Assembly (NCBI GenBank): GCA_913049565.1
Contig: CAJWZG010000112.1
Location: 1-8,897 of the forward strand
Length of the DNA stretch: 8,897 nt
Source: an uncultured Gammaproteobacteria bacterium
Lineage (GTDB): Bacteria > Pseudomonadota > Gammaproteobacteria > Pseudomonadales > Azotimanducaceae_A
Direction: 5' to 3'
Under the pieces are notes generated by a model. It saw nothing but the letters and a program-made list of their open reading frames with translations. It was not told the DNA's origin and did no database searches. This document shows, in pieces, positions 1 through 8,814 of the stretch; positions within the stretch are counted from its first letter, which is position 1, and each line of letters opens with the position of its first letter. The position numbers were made by a program, and so were the translations under genes.

Positions 1-509
1 TCGAGGAGAGAGAACTCCAGCACCTGACGACCCAAGTCGGTAACCCTGAGCGTCCAAAGCTCATTGTTCACTCGGCTGATGGCGATGTTCAGGACACCTG
101 TACCTTCTCCAACGGGCGTTAACAGCGCCTCAGCATCTGACAATGTGATCTCAAAAGCGCTCTCCAGGTCTGACCGAGGTGCGAGTAACCAGTGCAATGT
201 GCTGCGCGTTTCATTTGTGATTTCTCGCTCTACCACCACCTCTAAATCCCAATCGATTTGCGTCAATGTATCGCCCACCGCAATCAACAATTGGCGTTCA
301 GGTGACTCAATCTCCCACCAAAAATAATCGGGGCGCAATAACCGGAATTGGCCAGTGGCGGTCTCCAGCACAGTCGCCTCTGGACTGATCACTCTCTGTG
401 TAAACCGTCCAGCAAAACTGTGTTTTTCTGCAAGGTCATGTAGCACGTCCGCGTAAACCATAGCGGGGGCAAACAGCCCAATAAAAATCGACAGTGTTAA
501 ATGCTGCAT
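1..509 (-). CDS. lolA: Outer-membrane lipoprotein carrier protein LolA (partial, C-terminus missing)
   Basis: Periplasmic chaperone that takes outer-membrane lipoproteins from the LolCDE ABC transporter and hands them to LolB. The frame is open from the ATG at 507-509 to the window edge, giving 169 codons of an expected roughly 200-210, so the C-terminus lies outside. Residues 1-20 form a signal peptide: a short hydrophobic core (LSIFIGLF) ending in a VYA|D cleavage site, with no lipobox cysteine. The mature part shows family hallmarks: FTQ at 36-38, and LLRPDYFWW at 57-65, whose Arg59 matches the conserved RP-x-x-F-x-W strand, followed by alternating beta strands. The start follows the ftsK stop with no gap (TAAATG). 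A GGGAAG Shine-Dalgarno lies inside the last ftsK codons, so translation is probably coupled. The ftsK-lolA pairing is standard in gammaproteobacteria. Identity rests on motifs plus neighbour; overall sequence is divergent from E. coli. Confidence 0.9.
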   Translation of the reverse strand, partial: MQHLTLSIFIGLFAPAMVYADVLHDLAEKHSFAGRFTQRVISPEATVLETATGQFRLLRPDYFWWEIESPERQLLIAVGDTLTQIDWDLEVVVEREITNETRSTLHWLLAPRSDLESAFEITLSDAEALLTPVGEGTGVLNIAISRVNNELWTLRVTDLGRQVLEFSLL

Positions 510-2855
510 TTAGTCTTCCCGCGGCGGTGGCGCCAGTACTTCTCGTTGGCCGTTACTGCCCATCTCGGATACGACGCTCGCCATCTCCATCGTCTCAATC
601 AGGCGGGCTGCCCGGTTGTACCCAATTCTTAACTTACGTTGCACAGAGGAAATAGAGGCGCGCCGGCTTCGACACACATAGTCCACCGCCTCGTCGTACA
701 GTGGATCAGCCTCGGGGTCCTCATCCCCCGCCGCTGCCGTCTGGATTTCATTCGCGGTCACCGGCGTTTGACCACCCTCGTCCAATAACCCATCAAGATA
801 CTGAGGATCATCCCGTCGTTTCCAGTCACCCACTACTCGATGCACCTCATCATCCGAACAAAATGCACCGTGAATGCGGACCGGCACACTGGACCCGGCG
901 GGCAAATAGAGCATGTCACCATAGCCCAGAAGCTGATCAGCACCTCCCTGATCCAAGATGGTCCTCGAGTCGACCTTGGAGCTCACAGAAAAGGCGATTC
1001 GTGATGGAATATTGGCCTTAATCAGACCTGTGATAACGTCCACAGAAGGACGCTGAGTCGCCAGTATTAGATGAATACCTGCTGCCCGGGCCTTCTGGGC
1101 GATACGAGCAATGAGCTCTTCCACCTTCTTGCCGACTATCATCATCATATCGGCGAATTCATCGATTACCACAACGATGCTGGGCAGCTTATCCAAGGCG
1201 GGATGCGGCTGCTCCTCTTCCGTCAGTTCCAGTACCGGATCGGGTTTCCACATAGGATCCGGGATGGGGCTGCCCTGCTTCAGGGCATCAGACACTTTTC
1301 GGTTGTAGCCCTGGAGGTTCCGCACGCCCAACAACGACATTAACTTGTAACGTCGCTCCATCTCCGCAACGCACCAACGTAATCCGTTAGCCGCGTCCTT
1401 CATATCGGTAATGACCGGCGTCAGTAAGTGCGGAATGCCGTCGTAAACTGACAACTCAAGCATTTTTGGATCAACAAGTATTAATCGAACTTCGGCAGGG
1501 GTCGCCTTGTACAGCAGGCTAACCAGCATGCAGTTTACCCCCACCGACTTGCCGGAGCCCGTTGTCCCTGCAACCAACAGGTGCGGCATTTTGCTTAAAT
1601 CGGCTACTACAGGGGCGCCTGCAATGTCATGGCCCAGTGCCAGTGTCAGCGGCGACTTGGAATCCTCAAAAGTCCGGGAGGCAAGCACATCACGGAAATT
1701 AACCGTCTGACGATCAGCGTTTGGAATTTCAACCCCGACCACGCTCTTACCGGGAATGACCTCGACAACTCGAACAGAAATCACTGCCAAAGACCTTGCT
1801 AAGTCCTTGGCCAAATTAGATATTCTTGATACCTTTACTCCCGCTGCCGGCTGTATTTCAAAACGAGTGACCACAGGCCCCGGATAAACGGCAACCACCT
1901 CTGCAATAATGCCAAAGTCTTTGAGTTTTAACTCCAGCAGACGAGATAGCGACTCCAACTCGGTAGCAGAGTATCCCCTCTGCCCTATTTCGCTCGGCGC
2001 GTCCAAAAGATCTAGCGGTGGTAGCTCACCTGACAATGGAATATCGAATAAGGGTTTCTGTTTTTCCTGCTCGACCTTAGTGCCGGTGACAGCGACTGGC
2101 TTGGGGGCCTTAATTTTGGGGGGCGCTCGCTTCTTTTCCTTGGCCACATGCTCTTCAATCTGCAGCTTGCGCTCTTCAAGTTGCATTTCTCTGGCGCGCC
2201 GGTCGCGCAGTTGATCCATTTTTTCCACGAAACGTTGCCTGAGTTGTTGCCCGCCGTTGAGCGTCTTGCTTCCCAGCCAATCAACCACCCCCAGCCAACT
2301 GATATCGGCAAATACGGTGAGGCCCAATAAAAACAAGCTCACCAGAACCAGCCGGGCCCCCACCGGATTAAAAGCCTGATCGAAACCCTCTCCAATCGCC
2401 GCACCCAAAATGCCACCAGCTCCCTGGGGCAGGCGGGAAAAACCTCCATCATTGAGCGACAGCAGCGCCGTAGCAGACACAACCAAGAGCAGCAATCCCA
2501 GTGTCCGCAAACCCATCATCTGCCAGTCAACGGCTTGATGCTGGTCTTCGGTGAATAACAGTGAAATCGCGCGATAGGCGAGTAGAAGCGGCACCAAATA
2601 AGCGGCCGAGCCTACCAAGGCGTAGAACACATCTGCAAAAAAGGCCCCTGTCACACCACCCAGGTTTTCGATTGGCACCCCAGTCCCGCTGGCGGACCAG
2701 CCCGGGTCCGTCTCACTGAAGGTCATAAGCGCCATCAGCACAAACAAACACATCGCGCCAACGCTGATAAACAGGACGTCACGGATGCGCCGCCGACCGC
2801 GAGCCTGATCAGCCCCTTCTGTCTTTTGAGCGGTTTTTGCCTTGCTTGCCACCAC
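510..2855 (-). CDS. ftsK: DNA translocase FtsK
   Basis: Membrane-anchored hexameric motor at the septum that pumps DNA toward the terminus and activates XerCD at dif during division. It has 781 residues, far shorter than E. coli FtsK (about 1330) because the linker is short. The N-terminal membrane domain has four segments at about 26-46, 75-97, 114-133 and 166-184. A charged, coiled-coil-like and Lys/Pro-rich linker spans about 200-285. The alpha/beta RecA-like motor follows: Walker [10 protein letters not shown] (429-437), Walker [10 protein letters not shown] (561-569), and the [10 protein letters not shown] signature (601-610). The C-terminal gamma winged-helix (about 718-775), with [11 protein letters not shown], is the part that reads KOPS DNA. 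The start is a GTG (2853-2855) followed by a second GTG codon. The same frame stays open further upstream but offers no ATG, and the Shine-Dalgarno is weak, so the exact start is uncertain by a codon or more. It is divergent from trxB and reads straight into lolA. Confidence 0.97.
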   Translation of the reverse strand: MVASKAKTAQKTEGADQARGRRRIRDVLFISVGAMCLFVLMALMTFSETDPGWSASGTGVPIENLGGVTGAFFADVFYALVGSAAYLVPLLLAYRAISLLFTEDQHQAVDWQMMGLRTLGLLLLVVSATALLSLNDGGFSRLPQGAGGILGAAIGEGFDQAFNPVGARLVLVSLFLLGLTVFADISWLGVVDWLGSKTLNGGQQLRQRFVEKMDQLRDRRAREMQLEERKLQIEEHVAKEKKRAPPKIKAPKPVAVTGTKVEQEKQKPLFDIPLSGELPPLDLLDAPSEIGQRGYSATELESLSRLLELKLKDFGIIAEVVAVYPGPVVTRFEIQPAAGVKVSRISNLAKDLARSLAVISVRVVEVIPGKSVVGVEIPNADRQTVNFRDVLASRTFEDSKSPLTLALGHDIAGAPVVADLSKMPHLLVAGTTGSGKSVGVNCMLVSLLYKATPAEVRLILVDPKMLELSVYDGIPHLLTPVITDMKDAANGLRWCVAEMERRYKLMSLLGVRNLQGYNRKVSDALKQGSPIPDPMWKPDPVLELTEEEQPHPALDKLPSIVVVIDEFADMMMIVGKKVEELIARIAQKARAAGIHLILATQRPSVDVITGLIKANIPSRIAFSVSSKVDSRTILDQGGADQLLGYGDMLYLPAGSSVPVRIHGAFCSDDEVHRVVGDWKRRDDPQYLDGLLDEGGQTPVTANEIQTAAAGDEDPEADPLYDEAVDYVCRSRRASISSVQRKLRIGYNRAARLIETMEMASVVSEMGSNGQREVLAPPPRED

Positions 2856-4021
<1,166 letters not shown>

Positions 4022-4022
4022 A

Positions 4023-4778
4023 GTGGCGCCCAACCCTTTCCCTCCGACAAGTCGAGCATTATCAGAGCCTAATGGGCTTCTGGCTCACGGGGGTGACCTC
4101 TCTCCGGAAACGTTACTGCTTGCATACGCGCAAGGTATTTTCCCTTGGTTCCATGAGGGACAAGAGATCCTCTGGTGGTCGCCCGACCCTAGGATGGTGC
4201 TTAGGCCTTCTGACATTCACATCAGTCGGTCGCTGAGTCGAACACTACGAAACAAAGATTGGTTGATCCGCTACGACACGGACTTTACAAGCGTGATCCA
4301 TTGCTGCGCTAAGACGCGTCAGCGTGAAAGTACGGGCGCTGATACGTGGATTACGGGAGAAATGTTGCAGGCTTACATGACACTTCACGACTTAGGGATT
4401 GCGCACTCGATTGAAGTGTTCTCGGGTGATTTATTGGTAGGTGGCCTATATGGCCTTTTGATTGGCAATGTTTTTTTTGGTGAATCCATGTTCCACGAGG
4501 AGGCCGACGCATCGAAAGCCGCTTTTACGGCTCTCGCGAAACTCTGCGTTGATTATGGTGTCGAGGTCATAGACTGCCAGGTCTATAGTCCTCACCTCGA
4601 ATCACTTGGCGCCACATTAATATCGCGTCAAGACTTTGAAAAAGCCCTGCGGGACGCTATAAAGCAACCTATGGCATCGATTTTAGACAACCCACATTGT
4701 TTACTGCCCATCACCCCTAAGGCGCTTGATGTGCGTCTGCAAGGGCAGGTGCCACGGGAGGTGCGGAATCTGTTATGA
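4023..4778 (+). CDS. aat: Leucyl/phenylalanyl-tRNA--protein transferase Aat
   Basis: Transfers Leu or Phe from aminoacyl-tRNA to proteins with an N-terminal Arg or Lys, creating a primary N-degron read by ClpS. It has 251 residues. Conserved motifs visible are EPNGLLAHGGDLS (15-27), GIFPWF (38-43), WWSPDPR (51-57), GGLYG (140-144), FGESMF (152-157) and IDCQV (183-187). The last two carry the Glu and Asp/Gln residues associated with catalysis in the family. The start is a GTG one base after the trxB stop. A TAG lies eight codons upstream in frame, with no other start codon in between, so the GTG is well supported. An AGGA in the last trxB codons, 5 bases upstream, is its ribosome binding site. 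A run of eight T (4471-4478) encodes part of NVFFGES. The stop overlaps the bpt start by 4 bases (ATGA). Confidence 0.97.
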   Translation: MAPNPFPPTSRALSEPNGLLAHGGDLSPETLLLAYAQGIFPWFHEGQEILWWSPDPRMVLRPSDIHISRSLSRTLRNKDWLIRYDTDFTSVIHCCAKTRQRESTGADTWITGEMLQAYMTLHDLGIAHSIEVFSGDLLVGGLYGLLIGNVFFGESMFHEEADASKAAFTALAKLCVDYGVEVIDCQVYSPHLESLGATLISRQDFEKALRDAIKQPMASILDNPHCLLPITPKALDVRLQGQVPREVRNLL

Positions 4779-5557
4779 CAGCTTCGCTTAGAGAGATTAA
4801 GGTGTACACCACCTTTCCTCATCGCTGCTCGTATCTCGCAGGGGAAGAGGCGACAACACTGTTCGTGGACCCAAGGCAGAAACTGAGCCAGGAACTGTAT
4901 ACACAACTGTCCCTGCTGGGATTCCGTCGAAGCGGTGACCATGTATACCGCCCGCACTGCAGCAAGTGTAGTGCCTGCATTGCCTCTCGCGTTCGCGTTA
5001 ACGAGTTCACACTCAGTCGCACGCAAAGGCGAATCGAGCGCCGCAATGCTGACCTACGTTTAGAAGTTTCAGAATCCATTCTTGATGATGAAGCCTACGA
5101 TTTATACCGATATTACATTGAGTCACGTCATGCTGATGGGGATATGTATCCTCCTGAGCGGGAGCAATATGAATCGTTTCTGAATGACGGTCTTGGCTGC
5201 GCTCACTATTACAGGCTGTATCAGGGCAACAAACTAGTGGCAGTGACGGTCGCCGACGAGATGTTAGATGGGCTGGCCGCTATTTATACTTTTTTTGATC
5301 CCGATCAGCCTCAGCGGAGTTTAGGCACTGAGGCGATTCTTCTACAAATCAGAGAGGCCAAAGCAAGAGGACTCCCCTATATCTACCTCGGCTACTGGAT
5401 CGACGGCTGTCGCAAAATGTCCTACAAGGCGCGGTTCTCACCGCTTGAGTTATTCATTGATGGCCACTGGCAACAGCAAAAAACCCAACAAACCTTTCCA
5501 CCAGACACGACAGCGGTGGTCAATTTGCTTGATCCGCGCGTTGACGACAGCGAATGA
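4775..5557 (+). CDS. bpt: Aspartate/glutamate leucyltransferase Bpt (Ate-like aminoacyl-tRNA--protein transferase)
   Basis: Bpt-type enzymes transfer Leu from Leu-tRNA to proteins starting with Asp or Glu, making them ClpS-ClpAP substrates. They are often annotated as arginyltransferase (ate) because they share the eukaryotic ATE1 fold. It has 260 residues. The N-terminal region has HRCSYLAGEEATTLFVDP (16-33) and the cysteine cluster HCSKCSACIASR (61-72), giving Cys18, 62, 65 and 68. The C-terminal GNAT-like half has YTFFDP (171-176), SLGTEAIL (182-189), YLGYWI (204-209) and MSYKARFSPLE (215-225). The start overlaps the aat stop (ATGA at 4775-4778). It is preceded by GGGAGGTG (4756-4763) and a closer GGAA (4765-4768), which supports coupled translation. 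Leu specificity is inferred from the bacterial Bpt lineage, not proven by the sequence. Confidence 0.94.
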   Translation: MTASLREIKVYTTFPHRCSYLAGEEATTLFVDPRQKLSQELYTQLSLLGFRRSGDHVYRPHCSKCSACIASRVRVNEFTLSRTQRRIERRNADLRLEVSESILDDEAYDLYRYYIESRHADGDMYPPEREQYESFLNDGLGCAHYYRLYQGNKLVAVTVADEMLDGLAAIYTFFDPDQPQRSLGTEAILLQIREAKARGLPYIYLGYWIDGCRKMSYKARFSPLELFIDGHWQQQKTQQTFPPDTTAVVNLLDPRVDDSE

Positions 5558-5621
5558 ATAATTGCTGTACTTACGCTTTCCTCATCCGAGACTTTTCGAT
5601 ACAGTGCCGGCCTGTTAATCA

Positions 5622-5645
5622 ATGAGGCGTAGCCTGAATGGCTAA
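5622..5645 (+). other. Seven-codon upstream ORF overlapping the infA start (tentative)
   Basis: An ATG at 5622-5624 opens a seven-codon frame (MRRSLNG, then TAA at 5643-5645) that runs out of frame across the infA ATG at 5638. It includes an AGG arginine codon and has no clear Shine-Dalgarno of its own. It may be coincidental. If translated, ribosomes would terminate just inside infA and could affect its initiation. Confidence 0.2.
5624..5637 (+). promoter_or_regulatory. infA ribosome binding site with long spacing
   Basis: GAGG (5624-5627) is the only Shine-Dalgarno-like element before infA. It is separated from the ATG by 10 bases, longer than the usual 5-9. It overlaps the first codons of the small upstream frame at 5622. 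Confidence 0.45.
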
Positions 5646-5856
5646 AGAAGATCAAATCGAAATGGAAGGGGAAATCGTCGACACCCTCCCCAATACCACC
5701 TTCAGGGTCAAACTTGAGAACGGGCATGTCGTCACCGCGCACATATCAGGCAAGATGCGCAAGAACTACATCCGTATTTTGACCGGTGACAAAGTGAGGG
5801 TAGAACTGACACCCTATGATTTGACCAAAGGGCGCATTACTTACCGAGAAAGATAG
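5638..5856 (+). CDS. infA: Translation initiation factor IF-1
   Basis: IF-1 occupies the 30S A site and cooperates with IF-2 and IF-3 during initiation. Its 72 residues equal the E. coli length. From the LPNTTFRV segment onward it is nearly identical to the E. coli protein as I recall it, including the OB-fold core [20 protein letters not shown] (29-48) and the [13 protein letters not shown] tail. It sits 80 bases after the bpt stop, so it could be read from the trxB-aat-bpt transcript, its own promoter, or both. TACAGT (5600-5605) resembles a -10 but its -35 (TTTCCT) is poor. No T-rich intrinsic terminator follows. It converges with clpA. Confidence 0.99.
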   Translation: MAKEDQIEMEGEIVDTLPNTTFRVKLENGHVVTAHISGKMRKNYIRILTGDKVRVELTPYDLTKGRITYRER

Positions 5857-5970
5857 ATCTCATTGCGCCCAGCCCTAAAGCCGCCGGTCTTCAGCGGCAT
5901 GAGGGGCGAAGGCGGCACGCCTACCGAGCACTGCCGAAGGCTGCGTGGCGACAACAACGCGGCAGGCTCA
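5857..5970. other. GC-rich, hairpin-prone convergent gap between infA and clpA
   Basis: These 114 bases separate two converging genes and hold no recognisable coding sequence or tRNA. Visible structure includes GCCGC/GCGGC (5880-5884 with 5894-5898), GGCG/CGCC with a 3-base loop (5911-5921), and CTGCCG/CGGCAG (5931-5936 with 5960-5965) with an inner GCGT/ACGC pairing. The heptamer CGAAGGC occurs twice (5907-5913 and 5935-5941). The region probably forms the 3' ends of both transcripts. Confidence 0.5.
5877..5898 (-). terminator. Weak candidate terminator hairpin for clpA
   Basis: On the minus strand a GCCGC/GCGGC stem of 5 bp with a 9-base loop is followed by TTT. The stem is short and the T tract is only three bases, so termination could instead be Rho-dependent. 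Confidence 0.25.
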
Positions 5971-8244
5971 TCAGGCCTCGACGGCTTCACTCTCCTCGAC
6001 CAAGACAGAGATCGCCAAATCAGAGCGATCTGCATTGACCGATATTGCTACAGCACCGCCCTTGACTAATTCGCCGAACAACACCATATCGGCAAGGGGC
6101 TTTTTGATGTGCTCCTGTATTACGCGCTCCATCGGTCTGGCGCCCATGGTAGCGTCGTAGCCTTTTTCAACAAGCCACAGCCGGGCTTCCTCGTCGACGT
6201 CTATGACTACCTGTCGCTCGTCCAATTGCCCTTGCAGCTCGGTCAGAAACTTGTCGACCACTGTCAGAATAACGTCCTCGCCAAGAGGACCAAAAGGTAC
6301 GACAGCATCTAGTCGATTCCGAAACTCTGGCGTGAAGGTTCTATTGATGGCTTCGATCGAATCCGTCGAGTGATCTTGCATAGAGAATCCGATGGAGCGG
6401 CGGCTCACATTTTCGGCACCCGCGTTAGTCGTCATCACCAGAATCACGCTGCGGAAATCCGTTTTGCGCCCATTATTATCTGTCAACGTGCCATGGTCCA
6501 TCACCTGCAGCAGCAAGTTAAACACCTCGGGGTGCGCTTTTTCGATCTCGTCTAGCAATACCACTGAGTGCGGGTGTTTGTTGACGGCATCCGTTAATAA
6601 GCCGCCCTGGTCAAACCCTACATAGCCCGGTGGCGCTCCAATCAGTCTCGATACGGTGTGACGCTCCATGTACTCAGACATATCAAAGCGCAGTAACTCC
6701 AGTCCCATTTGCAAGGCCAGTTGTCTCGTGAGCTCAGTCTTGCCTACTCCAGTGGGTCCCGCTAGCAGAAAAGAGGCGATTGGCTTGTGCCCGCCTCGCA
6801 GACCGGCTCTGGCCAATTTGATCGCACCGACCATTTGGCCCACCGCTGCATCCTGACCGAAAACTGTCATCTTGAGATTGCTTTCCAGCTTACCCAGCAA
6901 CGCTTTATCGTCGCTACTAACGGTTTTAGGTGGTATACGCGCAATTTTTGCGACCACCGCCTCAATATCACCAGGGCCAAGTACCTTTTTACGCTTGCTG
7001 GGCGCTTGCAACTGCTGGAAAGCACCTGCCTCATCAATAACGTCGATTGCTTTGTCTGGCAAGAACCGGTCGGTGATGTATCGCGCCGCCATTTCTGAGG
7101 CTACTCGCAGCGCTTTATCGGTATATCTCAGCTTGTGGTGAGCCTCGAAACGCGACTTGAGGCCCTTGAGAATTTTGTAGGCGTCCTCGACCGACGGTTC
7201 TAGAACATCCACCTTCTGAAAGCGACGGCTCAGCGCTTTGTCCTTGTCAAATATACCGCGGTACTCGGCGTAGGTGGTGGAGCCGACGCAACGCATTTTG
7301 CCCGAAGCCAACAACGGCTTCAGCAAATTGCTGGCGTCCATTACACCGCCCGAGGCCGCTCCCGCGCCGATAATGGTGTGGATCTCGTCAATGAACAAAA
7401 TAGCATTGTCGTTATCACTGAGGTTCCCCAGCAATCCCTTCAACCGCTTCTCAAAATCACCACGGTACTTGGTGCCGGCAAGTAAGGCGCCTAAGTCGAG
7501 AGAATAAACAATGGCATCTTTAAGTGTTTCCGGCACATCACCGTCCACGATCATTTTCGCCAGACCCTCGGCAATTGCAGTTTTGCCTACGCCTGACTCA
7601 CCCACTAACAACGGATTGTTTTTTCGTCGCCGCGCCAGAATTTGAGCGACACGCTCTACCTCGTTGAGACGTCCGATCAATGGATCGATGTTGCCCGCCT
7701 CGGCTTCAGTATTGAGATTGGTGGCATAGGCATCAAGCGGCCGTTTTTCGACGGCCTCGGCCTCCTCCTCGGCTGCCGACATGGCCTCATCAGATCCCGC
7801 CTCGTCGCCGTCCTTACCGATGCCGTGGGTAATGAAATTCACTACGTCCAAGCGAGAAACACCCTGTGCCTTCAGAAAATACACCGCCTGAGATTCTTGC
7901 TCTGAAAACATTGCAACCAGCAGATTGGCGCCCGTGACCTCTTGCTTACCCGAACTTTGGACGTGGAATACCGCACGTTGAAGAACGCGTTGAAACCCTA
8001 AAGTGGGCTGGGTGTCGCGACCGTCATCTCCGTCGGACAATAAGGGGGTTGTCGAGTCAATAAACTCAATTAACTCTCCGCGCAGTTCTTCCAGGTCTAT
8101 CTGGCAAGCCTTTAACACCTGCACACCAGTGGGATCATCGAGCAATGCGAGCAACAAGTGTTCAACGGTAATGAACTCGTGGCGTCGGGCTCGCGCCGTA
8201 CGAAATGTCTCGTTGAGCGTATTTTCGAGCTCTTTACTCAGCAT
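5971..8244 (-). CDS. clpA: ATP-dependent Clp protease ATP-binding subunit ClpA
   Basis: Double-ring AAA+ unfoldase that feeds substrates to the ClpP peptidase, with ClpS as N-degron adaptor. Its 757 residues match the E. coli length (758). The N-domain (about 1-142), the ClpS docking site, opens with [11 protein letters not shown] and contains two Clp-N repeats. An acidic Ala/Glu-rich linker follows (about 145-168). D1 has Walker A GESGVGKT (215-222) and Walker B LFIDEIH (283-289). D2 has Walker A GPTGVGKT (496-503), Walker B VVLLDEIE (561-568) and the pore loop GYVGFDQGG (540-548). The ClpP-binding IGF loop is at 618-620 (the E. coli IGL position). The C-terminus is acidic (EESEAVEA). The ATG has GAGGG about 9 bases upstream, inside the end of clpS. 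The two genes are 4 bases apart and clearly co-transcribed. Confidence 0.99.
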   Translation of the reverse strand: MLSKELENTLNETFRTARARRHEFITVEHLLLALLDDPTGVQVLKACQIDLEELRGELIEFIDSTTPLLSDGDDGRDTQPTLGFQRVLQRAVFHVQSSGKQEVTGANLLVAMFSEQESQAVYFLKAQGVSRLDVVNFITHGIGKDGDEAGSDEAMSAAEEEAEAVEKRPLDAYATNLNTEAEAGNIDPLIGRLNEVERVAQILARRRKNNPLLVGESGVGKTAIAEGLAKMIVDGDVPETLKDAIVYSLDLGALLAGTKYRGDFEKRLKGLLGNLSDNDNAILFIDEIHTIIGAGAASGGVMDASNLLKPLLASGKMRCVGSTTYAEYRGIFDKDKALSRRFQKVDVLEPSVEDAYKILKGLKSRFEAHHKLRYTDKALRVASEMAARYITDRFLPDKAIDVIDEAGAFQQLQAPSKRKKVLGPGDIEAVVAKIARIPPKTVSSDDKALLGKLESNLKMTVFGQDAAVGQMVGAIKLARAGLRGGHKPIASFLLAGPTGVGKTELTRQLALQMGLELLRFDMSEYMERHTVSRLIGAPPGYVGFDQGGLLTDAVNKHPHSVVLLDEIEKAHPEVFNLLLQVMDHGTLTDNNGRKTDFRSVILVMTTNAGAENVSRRSIGFSMQDHSTDSIEAINRTFTPEFRNRLDAVVPFGPLGEDVILTVVDKFLTELQGQLDERQVVIDVDEEARLWLVEKGYDATMGARPMERVIQEHIKKPLADMVLFGELVKGGAVAISVNADRSDLAISVLVEESEAVEA

Positions 8245-8248
8245 TCAG

Positions 8249-8644
8249 CTAACCCTCTTCGTTATCCATGGATGGCTCAACCTCGCATAATAGCGGGTGA
8301 CCACTATCGCGCGCACTTTGATTAACTTGTGCCGCTTTTGTCTCTGCAATGTCCTGCGGATAAATGCCACAAACACCCTTACCCTTAGTATGGACCGCCA
8401 ACATCACCTGCGTGGCTTTCTCACGATTCATACCGAAAAATTGCTCGAGCACATACACGACAAATTCCATCGGCGTGTAATCATCATTAAGCAAAATGAC
8501 CTGATAGAGTGACGGCCTCTTGAGCTTCGGCTTGGCCGGCGCGATCGCTAGGCCGCCCTCACCTTCGTCGCCCTCACGATCGCTGTCTTGGGAGCCGGAG
8601 CGGACCGGAGCCTTGGAATATCTGCATAAGCTGTTGCGTCTCAT
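8249..8644 (-). CDS. clpS: ClpS, N-degron adaptor for ClpA
   Basis: Binds destabilising N-terminal Leu, Phe, Tyr or Trp and delivers the protein to ClpA. It has 131 residues, longer than E. coli ClpS (106). The core begins near residue 44 ([19 protein letters not shown]). Asn53-Asp54-Asp55 and His85 (LAVHTKGKG) correspond to the E. coli N-degron pocket residues Asn34, Asp35-Asp36 and His66. ETKAAQVN (101-108) and HPLLCEVE (116-123) complete the fold. The N-terminal extension has a basic start ([11 protein letters not shown]) followed by a Gly/Asp/Glu-rich stretch (17-31). The ATG is the only plausible start: a stop lies two codons upstream in frame and no further start codon occurs before the fold. 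The only purine run, AAGG, sits one base from the ATG. Confidence 0.98.
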   Translation of the reverse strand: MRRNSLCRYSKAPVRSGSQDSDREGDEGEGGLAIAPAKPKLKRPSLYQVILLNDDYTPMEFVVYVLEQFFGMNREKATQVMLAVHTKGKGVCGIYPQDIAETKAAQVNQSARDSGHPLLCEVEPSMDNEEG

Positions 8645-8650
8645 GCCTTA

Positions 8651-8679
8651 AGTATAATCCACCCGCAGGGGTTTGAGAG
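8651..8679 (-). promoter_or_regulatory. Candidate clpS-clpA promoter, possibly giving a leaderless mRNA
   Basis: On the minus strand TATACT (8651-8656) is a near-consensus -10, with a weak -35 CTCTCA (8674-8679) at 17-base spacing. Six bases separate the hexamer from the clpS ATG, so the usual start distance falls on the A of that ATG. The spacer holds a small ACCC/GGGT dyad. If a promoter lies further upstream instead, this hexamer is coincidental. Confidence 0.45.
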
Positions 8680-8762
8680 CGTTAGTCGAAACTGCCGACA
8701 TTTGCTTGTTCATGGCTAAAAACCGGTTCACGGCAGAACACCTTTGATTTTGTAACAGTTAA

Positions 8763-8792
8763 TTTTCAATTTGTGAGCGTGAAAATTGAAAA
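8763..8792. repeat. Perfect 10-bp AT-rich inverted repeat
   Basis: TTTTCAATTT (8763-8772) and AAATTGAAAA (8783-8792) are exact reverse complements around a 10-base loop (GTGAGCGTGA). The right arm shares bases 8789-8792 with the terminator's A/T tract. It could be a protein-binding site or a second hairpin in read-through transcripts from icd. Confidence 0.7.
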
Positions 8793-8814
8793 ACCCGCCA
8801 TCGGCGGGTTTTTT
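8789..8814 (-). terminator. Strong intrinsic terminator of icd (bidirectional in form)
   Basis: The stem CCCGCC (8794-8799) / GGCGGG (8803-8808) has a tight ATC loop. It is flanked by AAAAA and TTTTTT, so a T tract follows the hairpin on either strand. It begins about 18 bases after the icd stop and separates icd from clpS. No plus-strand gene ends here, so icd is its evident client. Confidence 0.9.

Noticed and set aside
64..327. Plus-strand open frame of 87 codons at the left edge
   Set aside because: It is antisense to lolA, whose signal peptide and family motifs read cleanly on the minus strand.
701..1021. Plus-strand open frame of 106 codons, Pro/His/Arg-rich
   Set aside because: It is antisense to the ftsK motor and gamma domains, and its low-complexity composition is typical of a shadow frame.
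4628..5026. 132-codon open frame on the minus strand across the aat/bpt junction
   Set aside because: It lies entirely antisense to two well-supported genes, its product resembles no known family, and it has no clear start signals.
5857..5970. tRNA-Ser (serW-like) between infA and clpA, as in E. coli
   Set aside because: No acceptor stem, T-loop (TTCGAAT-type) or CCA end could be found on either strand.
5863..6069. 68-codon plus-strand frame starting in the infA/clpA gap
   Set aside because: It starts at a TTG with no Shine-Dalgarno and runs antisense into the clpA C-terminus, with no recognisable domain.
8712..8747. 11-codon frame MAKNRFTAEHL upstream of clpS on the plus strand
   Set aside because: It has no ribosome binding site, no homology that I recognise and no supporting context.
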